Shown here: positions 23,491-33,759 of the stretch, piece after piece
How the letters are laid out: the number at the start of each line of letters is the position of its first letter
Position numbering within the stretch: position 1 is the stretch's first letter
Assembly: GCF_036884655.1 (NCBI RefSeq)
Contig: NC_088355.1
Span: 38,259,001-38,323,000 of the forward strand
Direction of reading: 5' to 3'
Length of the DNA: 64,000 nt
Source: Musa acuminata AAA Group
Taxonomy: Eukaryota > Streptophyta > Magnoliopsida > Zingiberales > Musaceae
Translations under genes and position numbers: made by a program
Notes under the pieces: generated by a model
Database searches by the model: none
Told to the model about the DNA's origin: nothing
What the model saw: the letters and a program-made list of their open reading frames with translations, nothing else

Positions 23491-24351
23491 AATAAATTAA
23501 TTAGCTACCAAAAAGACATTTGATGTTAAATTGAAACAAGCATGATGTTGTTTCTATTTCATAATTATTAATATATATTATTTATATTTCATAAATATTA
23601 ATATATACAGTGTGCATTTAGAATCTTATCATTGTATAAAATTAAATATCATTTTTTTGGATTAGTGCAATACTAAATATAAAGTAATTATTTAAAGCAA
23701 ATTCTTCTTTGGTATTAATAAAATTTTGCAATTATCAATATTATTATCATTTAAGACTGATGCCTTAATATAATTTTATAACTTATTAATCCAAGCTATT
23801 TTAATAAATTTAAGATAAATATAAAAATATAAATTATATTTTAAATATCTTATAAATAATAAAATATTTATTATTATTTAAATCTCATATAAATTATAAA
23901 TAATATTCATTAAATTTTTCTTTAATGCTTACATGTGTAAAATTGTTAAATAAAAATATTAATGATTTTCTTAGAAAATATTCTTATTTTAGTATTATCC
24001 AAACAGTTATCCTCATATTAGTTTGTTCCAAACCATATCTCCTAATTTCAATTCTACCCAAATTGCCCCTCCATCACCTTTCTCTTCCCTCCTTCCACAT
24101 TGCCTACCCTCTCCTTCTCCTCCTGCAGCTCACCCTCTCCTCCTCTCTTCTTCTTCATTGTTGTGTACCCTCTCCGCCTCATCTCCTCTTCTTTCTCTCG
24201 CCTGTCCTTCATCCTCCTTCCATGTTTATTCTTCTTTCCTTTTTTTCTCCTTCCCTTTCCTTATATCCTCCCTCCTTTCATCATTGACGATGGGCAGTGG
24301 ATAGCAAGCGACAACGGACAATGATAGAGGTGGGCAACAATAGAGAACGGA
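23491..24351. other. AT-rich spacer and pyrimidine-rich tract
   Basis: 23500-24050 is almost pure A/T with no gene. 24060-24290 is a long C/T-rich tract (CTCTTCCCTCC-like), open in three frames only because of its skewed composition. No gene is supported. The tract ends just before the LTR beginning at 24352. Confidence 0.5.
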
Positions 24352-27154
24352 TGTTAGAATTTTAATATAATTAAATGTGTTAAGTTATTATTTTGATTAG
24401 TCAAAATTAAAGTAATCTAATTAAAATAAAATTATTTGGCTAAGGGATATAATTATGATAAAAATTAATTATGTGGATACCATCAGTTACATTTCTAACT
24501 TGATGATGAGATAAGTTAGGAATATGAAACATCCTGACTTGATGACGAGACAAGTTAGGAATATGAAATATTTTGAAGCATTTCTATAAATAGGATTATG
24601 GTTCCCAATTATAGTATCAATTTTTAGATTTTTCTTCACCCGTAAAAAAGAAACAAAAGGGTTCTTAGAGATACTCTACAATTGAAAGGCTAATTCACCA
24701 ATTAAACTAAAATACTCCGATGGATTTATCAGGTACATTTCCATGTTAATATGTTTCATAATTATTGTAAAATTTTATGTATATTATTATGGATTTAATA
24801 AGTTTTTATAGAAATATTCTAAAATTCAGTTTTGGTTATATAAAACATGTTTGATCCATATTTGGTGTGTTAAACAAACCACCATCTAGTATTAGAGCCA
24901 TCCTATAATGATTACTGAACATCTAGCCTTATTTTTCATATATTTTTATGGTATTTTTCATCAGTATTTTGGTGTGATTCGGTTATATCATTGTCAGGGG
25001 AGATGATAGTTTTATGTAATCATATTATAGCATGCTTCATAATTTGAGATGCATTCCTATTGTTGTTTATTTACATGTTGCAATGCATAAATCTCCTCGC
25101 TCAAATTCAATTAGTGATTATATAGTTGTTTAATATTAGATTGAGTAATTTGATGCATGAAGTTACCAAAGTGACTTATCATATGTGGTATTTTTTTTGA
25201 AAATATTAAATGTAGTATGTATTTACATCCATACAGAAATTACCCGACTCAAAAGAAGGTTAATGACGGGTAGGATTCTATACACACTTGTAATGGTAAA
25301 CATATGACAATTATAAAATTATACATTTGAATAATAAATAAATCCAAATATGGATTTATCATTTGACATGTCTTATTAGTGTTTGATCATTATAATAAGA
25401 TTACCATTATTAATTAATATTGAAGTCCAAAGATAATATATTAATGTTGCATTTGGTATCTAAGATAGGATATATCATTATTTAAATTTACTTAAGTTTA
25501 TGGTAATATATATGAGCATAATTTGTAGTTGTCTATTGTTCTCTTGTTTAGGTTATTTTGCAATAATATCTGCTAACCTCAATTCAGTACCGGTTCTAAA
25601 CAGAATCAACTTTAAGGATTGGAAGGAAAATATTTTGATCATTTTGGGCTACATGGATCTGGCCTGACACTAAGGGAATACCAACCCACTTCTTTTATGA
25701 AAAATAGTACTCATAATGAAAGGAGACTATATGAGAAGTGGGATAGGTCTAATCGCATGAGTCTCATGATCATTAAGTATGACATTCCAAAAGCCTTTAG
25801 GGGTGCGGTATCCAAAAGGATTACCATGGCCAAATATTTCCTTACCGAAATAGAAAAGTATTTTCTTAAAAACAATAAAACGAAAATAAGCACTTTGCTT
25901 CAAAGCTTGATTTTTATGAGGTACAACAGCAAAGGAAGTATAAAGGAGTATATCATAGAGATGTCTAATCTTGCTGCAAAGCTTAAAGCATTAAAGCTTG
26001 ACTTATCAAATGATTTACTTGTCCATTTAGTTCTAATATCTCTCCCTGCACAATTCAGTAGATCAGTTATAACTATCAAAAGGACAAATGATCTCTTAAT
26101 GAGCTCATTTGAAGAAGAAAGGCTAAAGCAAGAAAGGATTGAAAGTGCCAACTTGGCCGGCACCTATAAGGACAAGGGCAAGAAAAGAAAATATAAATAT
26201 AGAAAGAATGAGACTGATAAGAGTTCAGTGTAGATTAAACAAAATAAGGATGATACTTGTTTCTTCTATAAGAAATCTGGGCATTTGAAGAAGAATTGTA
26301 CCAAATATCACGCTTAGCATGCTAAAAAATGTATGTTCCTTAATTTGGTTTGTTCTTAAGTCAATTTAATTATGGTGCCTAAAAATACTTGGTGGTTAGA
26401 CTCTCGTACAACTATTAATATCAATGTTTCAATGTAGAGTTACTTAAGCTACCGTAGGCCCAATGATGCTAAGAGATGCATTTATGTCGGGGACGAAAAA
26501 TCGGTAGATGTGGAAGCTATATGTACATTTAGATTGTTATTGTGTACTAGATATTATTTGGATTTGAAAGACACTTTTGTTATACTATCATTTAAACGAA
26601 ATTTAATTTCTGTTTCTTATTTGGACAAATCTGGTTATTCTTATTCGGAAACAATCAGTTTACTTTGTCTTTAAATTCAAATGTGATTGGAACTGGTTCA
26701 CTTATGGCTTATGGCAATCTATATTTGCTTGATAGTATAGCATCCTATCATGAATCCCTAAATGTAGAATTGCGAGGTACTAAACATAAAATTAAAAATT
26801 CGGGTATTATGACACAAACGTTTAGGTCACATATATAGGAATAGAGTTAAAAGTCTTATATTAGAAGGGATTCTTGATCCCATTAATTTATCAGGTTTAG
26901 ATGTTTGTGTTGAATGTATTAAAGATAAACAAACTAAACCTAAGAGATTAGGTGCATATAGAGCTACGAACATCTTAGAATTGATACATACATATATCTA
27001 TGGGTCATTTCCTATACCTTCATGGAATGGTCAATAATATTTTATATCATTCGTAGATGATTACTCTAGATATGAATACCTGTATCTAATACATGAAAAT
27101 TTTTAATCTTTGGATGTGTTCAAATCATTTAAAGTTGAAGTTGAAAATCTAATG
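24352..27154 (+). mobile_element. Truncated Ty1/copia retrotransposon with 5' LTR
   Basis: A probable 5' LTR begins TGTTAGAATT at 24352 and ends with CA near 24881. It is followed by TAGTATTAGAGCC, a degraded form of the initiator-tRNA-Met primer site (TGGTATCAGAGCC). A UBN2-type Gag follows (about 25580-26232) with WxxW-like start DWKENILIILGYM, an internal frameshift near 25670 and a stop at 26231. A CCHC knuckle comes next, with its second cysteine changed to tyrosine (TAT at 26267). The integrase region retains VDDYSRYEYLYLIHE near 27050-27100, with stops. The element breaks off near 27154, with no RT or RNase H and no 3' LTR. It is dead. Confidence 0.8.
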
Positions 27155-28174
27155 TGATCAAGCCCGAGCCAGTAGGCTCAATCACTTATATCATGATCTA
27201 TATGTGCTTCGGCGCATCTTCATGTCTTGTGATCGTCCATCTCGTCCTCGTTGGTTCCTTTAGCATCTCGGTGCATTTTTAAGCATCGCGATCGTCCGTC
27301 TCAACCTTATGGGTCCCATTATCACCTCCACGATTCCGCTACGTCTCCTCATGTAATTACAATATAATCACAAGCATATAAGCCCAACAATAAATGAGAA
27401 AAAGTATATGCTCACAGGCCCTAATAATAATAATCATAATACACACATACATCACATCATACGGTCCATGATCATCTATCTACATCACACATCATATGTA
27501 TATATAATTATATATGACTACTAGATAATAATTAATTAATTAATTAATTAATTAATTCTTTTAATTAATCATTTTGTAGCCCTTTTGGGGTACCCTACTC
27601 TAAGGTGCCCCATGCGACTAGGAAACCTTGGTCGTAAGATAGCTTTGGGCGGCCATGGATCCTTGGGCCCTAAGATTAGCTATATAGCTAGGAAACTCTG
27701 GTTGTAGGGTGAGCATGGGCGACCAAAAAACCCTAGCCGCCAACTTGCCCCAAGCAGTTAAGAGTTATGGTTACAAATAACGCTAGCCACCATAAGTGCC
27801 CCTTGCAACTAGGAAACCTAGCTGTAGGGGTTGCCATGCTGTAGGTCGAGAGCACTCTTGCTGCTCTCGATATTGCTACTTTTGGCTAGGCCAAGAGTAG
27901 CAAGCTATGCTCTCGGCCAAGGCTACAAGCAGCCTTCGGCCAAAATTGTAGGGCAACAACAATTGCTACCCAATGTCCCTTGTTTTGCATTAATAATTTT
28001 AGTAACAAAATATTAATCTAGAACACCTTTTAGCAAGGAGAAGATGTGCAGCCCTAATCTTAAAACTGCAACAAAAATCATAGCAATTGTACAAAAATAA
28101 TTATACACGATTGAACATAATATATGTAGTTTAAAAACTAATTTTTTGCATAAACAACCTAGCTCTGATACCAC
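27155..28174 (-). mobile_element. Leader region of a second LTR element (minus)
   Basis: Sequence character changes abruptly at 27155. The segment ends on the right with AGCTCTGATACCAC (28161-28174), the reverse complement of the tRNA-Met primer-binding site. It is therefore the untranslated leader of a minus-strand element whose body has been lost. It includes a (TTAA)n run at 27528-27556 and repeated phrases around CTAGGAAACCTTGGTCG between 27600 and 27830. No protein-coding domain was found. Confidence 0.6.
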
Positions 28175-29802
28175 TGTTGGAAAATCTTGATCGACATCAT
28201 ATATACAATAGAAGAATAGAAAATAAAAATCCTAGATTTTCATATAAAAAAATTAGTCTATTGTCGTTGTTCATAGATTGGAGTGCAAAAACCCATAAAA
28301 TCAAAAAACTACGTGTATAAGAAGATTGTATTATCTAAGAAGATCGTATATCTCTAAATTCCTATAGATATGTGAGAGAGGATGAAGGAAGTCAATTGTT
28401 CTCCTTTCTAGCGGTGATCTACATGGCAAGGGCTACGAAAATGTTCCATAAATCGTTGCTTAAATCTCCTCACTACGCGCACCATGCAATCAAGAAGGGA
28501 GCGGCCCTTCTTGCTATCCACGCATCCCAAATAGGGGCTACAAGTTGAAGAGGAGAGGGAGAGAGGAGAATAGGAGGTAGCAGCCAAAAGAGGTATGACC
28601 TATAGCCCTTTGGTTCTTTCATATTTATAGAGACCCTTTGTCAGCTTAACCATAATGGATCATGTCTTATCAAGTACTGAATCTCCATCCAATTACCTAA
28701 GCATTTTAGATTAGTAGATCTCTATCCAATAATCTCTCATTGGCTCTTATTGGATCTCATCCATAGGATCCAATAATTCAGGGGTTTACTAGATATCCAA
28801 TAAGATAGAGGCTCTAGCGGATATCTCATATCTGAACCTCTACTCGTTGCAACACTTACCATATGTGTGTAACCCTTTAGGGCAATATTAAGTTGGTCAT
28901 GAGTCATTCCTATCATAACTCCTTCTGGCTCAGTGCGTTATTATCTTAATAATAATTCACTTGACTCATCAATTACAAACATACTATGCTACTACGTCTA
29001 GTCCCCAAATGATACAGGGGAATCCAATTCATTAGACCTGTATGTTCTTATTTACTATGTATATATAGTTCATCCATTTAATATTTCAGAGATCATATAC
29101 CAAGCATGGTATTATCGTATCCATATGGTTTCTACTCGAGTCACGCTCTAATCGGATTTTTTCTCTCTCAATCTCCATGACCCTAGCTAGAGATTTGCCT
29201 GAGCAAGAATATATTTGATATTCCTCCCATAACATCGAGAGTGGATGATCCTCTATCGACACTCAATAGCCTTCATAAGGTTAGCTATCACTCTCGATGA
29301 CCGGATGTGCTAGATCTAGAACTTTTAGGTCTATAAGTCTAGTTCCAAAGAGTGGAATACTCATACAAGACATCCTTGGTATCTCCAGTCTAAGGACCAG
29401 ATATACCACTAGGACGACAGAATCGTTGTTTGACAATGAGTTATCATCAACCATCCAATATTACATGAGCATATCAATAAATGAACTAATTCTCCAATAA
29501 GCACCTGCGCGGGATCCCTAGTATTCCCACATAAGCAACTATGAGACCAGTCACCTCTATCATATGGATGAGTATATGATACACCAGCCTATCTAGTTAT
29601 CTCGATGTGCCTCTCGAGTGACCTATGATTGAGATTATTCAGGGTCTGTGCTTAAAGGTGAATCGATATCATTATCATGATCTCATTATGATCCAATTCC
29701 TATTGTACAAATCCACGAACATCATAATATATGTAGTATGTAAAATAAAGTAATAAAATTATAAATAATATAATAAACAAAAAGAGTGTATATCATGTCA
29801 CA
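28175..29802 (-). mobile_element. Long LTR of the minus-strand element
   Basis: Begins TGTTGGAAAATC directly after the primer site and ends ...ATGTCACA, so in element direction it reads TGTGACAT...TTTTCCAACA, with the usual TG/CA ends. About 1.63 kb is long for an LTR but within the range of some copia lineages. No partner LTR is present in the window. The right boundary is placed only by the CA dinucleotide. Confidence 0.55.
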
Positions 29803-29829
29803 TTAGCTTGCAAGGCACTTATGACTGGC

Positions 29830-30125
29830 ATATTTTAGACACGAGTAAACCATAAGGGCTTAAGTGATCCATGGTAAAAACTACAAGGGCTAAAATGGAC
29901 CTTAATTCTTTTTAAAATTTAAATTACACGTATAATTATATTAATAGTTTATTATGAATCAATATTCTACGTAAGCAGACTCTAATGTCTATTAACTCAG
30001 ATTTGATTGGAGGGACTTATATACTATGTTTTTTAAAATATATATGTTATTTTAGATATAAGTAAATCATAAGGGCTTAAGTGGTCCATGACCAAAACCA
30101 CAAGAGCTAAAATAAACCTTAACCC
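29830..30125. repeat. Pair of about 77-bp direct repeats
   Basis: The phrase CATAAGGGCTTAAGTG.TCCATG with its flank occurs at about 29830-29906 and again at 30048-30125, in the same orientation with a few substitutions. The second copy abuts the point where the gypsy reverse transcriptase remnant stops. The repeats may be the ends of a lost insertion. Confidence 0.6.
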
Positions 30126-32600
30126 CATAAAAGTATCCATGAATATTAACAACACGTGACCTAAGGTAGCATCCACTAATTGGTTAATCTTAGGAAGAGG
30201 ATAACTACCCTTCAGGCATGTCTTATTTGGATTGGTGTGATTGAGACACATATGCTAGTTTTCATTAACTAAACAAACCCAACATTTACAAGTCATTGAG
30301 AAATAAAAGTAGTACCAAATAGTTTGTCTCCCTCGGTGTTGATGGCTTGTTGGCGATCAAGGGCAAATTTTTGAGGCATTTACTTTAAGGTTGGGCTTCT
30401 ACTTAGATGTTCAGATGATGTTGGACTATACTTGGGTAGATCCCGAGCATGTCCTTTGGTGACCTTGCGAAGAATTTAGCATTTGTCTAGAGGAAGTTGA
30501 TGAGTTCAACCCTTCTAGCTTCATAAAGCACCACCTTGATTTTGATTATATGATCAAGTCTAGCTCGATCGCGAGGTACTTTGATAAGGGGTTTGATCGG
30601 CTTAGGGTGAGGTGCAAGCTTTACAATCTCTCAAGGGTCAAGTAGTGGTATCTCAAGATGAGTCATCATGGGAAGGGAGACCACCATTAGATAGCACTAA
30701 CATGACTCTTTTGAATTGCTCCTCAGCACCTAGATTCTCAACCTCGTTAGAACTTTATTAACAAGTACTAAGTTGACAGCATTGTCCAAAACTTATTCAG
30801 CGATTAACTTAGTCGATTATCATAATGGTGTTCTATGTAGAAGGAATATCGACTACCACGAATTTGGTCATCATCATCTTAAAATTGGGCTCCATGTCGA
30901 TGGTCATATGGAGGTTGATAGTACTAAGAGATTAGATTGAGTCACCTCGGAACCCCATGAGAGAGGAAGCAATCGAGGTAAGTTCATTACTGGTGTGCCC
31001 TAACTTTTGAAAGGTGTTATAATATAGGATGTTAGCAGAGCTACCTAAGTTGATCATGACCCTTTTGACCAAAGTATTGATTATCTTGATAGAGATGACT
31101 AGGGCATCATCATAATTGGGGTCGAGATGCTCATTCTTTAGCACTTCCTCTTCCTCGAATGTTGTCTCTAAATCGCTTTCCTTCTCTAGCACTTCTCGAT
31201 ATTAACTTGGGGGGAGGCCTTATCACCCAAGAGTTGTCCCCCTAAGTGAGCCACCCAACGATGGTATCGATTTGTCTTTCCATTAGCTCCTCTAGCCATA
31301 GAGATTGTTTTCGATTCCTTAAGATGAAACGTCTAAGGTGCCCTTATCGAATGAGCTCCTTAATCAACTCCTTTAGATTGAGATAATCTTCGGTGTCAAG
31401 GTCTTAATCTTAGTAGAATCTATAATATTTAGACATGTCTCTTCTATTGGGCGATGACCTAATTGGATGAGGGTCTTGTAACATTCCCTTCTCTTTAATC
31501 TAGAGGAATACTTTTGTTGGTGGCATGTTGATAGTAGTTAGGTTGGCTCTTGGTTGAGATACTTTGTTGGTAAGGTGCTTTCTACTAGGGACTCACCCTC
31601 CAACATTCGGATTGTCAAGAGGATGGTAGTCGAGCACCAAGGGCGTACATTCTTGACAAAGTATTTTCCAAACTTCTTTACCAGTTGAGTGAAGGAGCTT
31701 ATTGAGAACGATTTAAGGTGTGTGTACCACTCCCAAGTTGTGTCCCATAGCATCATAGGGAAGGCATGACACATTAGTACATCTGACATGTCGTATAGCA
31801 TCCTTTCGAACACCTCAAGAGTTGGTAGTTGGAAGCTCATTGGGATTGGGTCTTCTAGATGAATAAGGATTTCTCAAGGTGAAATCGGTTAAGTCTCCCT
31901 CCTTCATCATATGAAACTCCTAAAGCATATCTTCAAGATGAAAATCCATTTACTATAACTATGTGCTAATGGTGTACTTGGCGGAATTGCATATTAGGCC
32001 TCGGACTTATACACTATAGATTGTTGATGATGCAGGCTACTGAATTCATTAGTGGGAGATTGAGGTGCCCTATTCGTTGGATAATCAATTGATTATTGAC
32101 TCTCTAGGGTAACTAGTATGAGGACTGACTAAGGAATCTTAGCAGGCGTCAGGGGAGTGGCCAACTTTTGTAGGTTTTGGGCAACTATAGATTAAACTAG
32201 TTGAGAAAGGAGGGAGTCGACAAGGTACATCATCACAATTAGTAGTGTCTGAATCTTCTATGTGAGGTCCATGAAGACCTTGGTCAGAACCACTAAGTGG
32301 GTCAAGGTCCCCATCGATATAGAGAGTTCAGAGTCATTGAATAATCGCTAATATTATATCAAGGTTAGTATTGAGGTAGAAGTGTCAAAGGCAACAAATG
32401 TTGGATGTTGTTCATCATGGGTGAAGATGCTATAGGTCGATGGCAAAGTGGTCTTGCTCGAGCACTTATTGAGTGAGTCGGTATAGTGACATTCATGTGT
32501 TATATGCCATCTTTCTTGTACCAAAATAATATGATGGATATCAGTGATGTCCATATTAGCTCGACTTGGTTTGAGTCCATATGAACAAAAAAATCTGATA
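30126..32600 (-). mobile_element. Decayed Ty3/gypsy remnant (gag, protease, start of RT)
   Basis: Read on minus, a Gag core at 31840-31538 has MCHAFPMMLWDTTWEWY and SSFTQLVKKF, typical of plant gypsy Gag. The retropepsin region at 31192-30932 keeps DDALVISIKI and GSSANILYY, but the catalytic D[T/S]G is changed to NLG. The reverse transcriptase start at about 30251-30130 has PLPKINQLVDAT and FMDTF, then breaks off. Stops and frameshifts occur throughout. The upstream part to 32600 is probably the Gag N-terminus. No LTRs were recognised. It is an old, inactive copy lacking the RT catalytic YxDD, integrase and RNase H. Confidence 0.75.
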
Positions 32601-33079
32601 TGATCGAATGGGGGGCTCAGGCATTTGGTCGATAACTAACTTATATGAAAATTGAGGTCAGATGGGTTTCTCGACGTGATCCTTCCAACGCTCTAATTAG
32701 CTCTGAGATAGAAAGCATAAGTTTTAAATAAACAATAACTATCCTTAATTACTATAGCTCGGTGGGCTTTTCATAATAGCTTTAACCTGAGAAAATATAC
32801 TATGATATGTACAGTATATTTTTTAAAATTTTTTATTATACTAACATCAATGTCATTGAATTATTGATCGCGGTTCAATTTCGACTATAGTGATCATTAT
32901 GTTGAAGTAAATATTTCTCCCATTAATATTTACTTTCTTTGTTATGATCATATTTGTAATGCAAAATAATCTTAAAACAAGTTAAAATAATATGCTTAAC
33001 ATATATTGGAAATATTAAAATAAGTTATTTTAATATATAAAATAAATATATCAATTTTACTAATAGGTAGTTCTTTGTT
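32601..33079. other. AT-rich spacer
   Basis: No gene seen. It lies between the gypsy remnant and the inverted-duplication flank of WAK-c, and may be residual leader or LTR of the gypsy element. No primer site was identified. Confidence 0.3.
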
Positions 33080-33759
33080 ATTGCATGAGAATGAAAGAGC
33101 CATAACTTGATGTCACTTATAGTATTTTTTAATAATTTTATAGTATTTTTAGTATATAAATAAAGATACTATAATGTTATTGAAAAAACAAATATAAATG
33201 AACCAAATGAAAAAACTATGGTTCACAACTTATGAAAAAATTAGTGAAAAAAAAATCATTTTGGTTGACGATGGATATTTTCGATATTCTTTGAATTAAG
33301 GGGTATTATTTGAAAAAAATGAAAACAATGTCTCCTTTGGGAAAAATAAAGAAAAAGATGATCTTTTTAAGGAAAATCACTCAAAATAATTTAACAATCA
33401 TGTCAAGTAGGGATATTTTGAATTAAACCTCCACAAAACAGTGTTTTGTCTCTTTTATCTCTGTGCTGATGGAGAAAACAGTGTTCCTTCCCTTTTATCT
33501 TATGGATGTAACCATTTGTTTTCTATATTTAATGTCTTACAGATTGATCATTTTTTCACTAATGTAATAAATATGCTAAAAGACAAATCCTATCAAATGA
33601 TCTATGCATCCGACTTTCCAAGGGGCGAAATTGCTAAGGATTATAATCATCACATAAAAATCATCGAGTTCACTCTGCAAAGATCTATTGGTACCACACG
33701 ACGTATTGTAATGTAACAATATCTATGGCTTGGAGGAGGAGATGGAGGAGGCAACTCCG
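33080..33759 (-). repeat. 3' flank of WAK-c (inverted duplication arm)
   Basis: Reverse complement of the WAK-a 3' flank (17755-18740). The first 180 bp after the stop are nearly identical, and the distal part aligns with indels through the phrases CATGATTGTTAA and AAAGATCATCTTTT. No gene is seen in it. Confidence 0.7.

Noticed and set aside
23925..24324. Three overlapping open frames rich in Ser, Leu and Pro
   Set aside because: Produced by a C/T-rich tract; no domain, and all frames are open at once.
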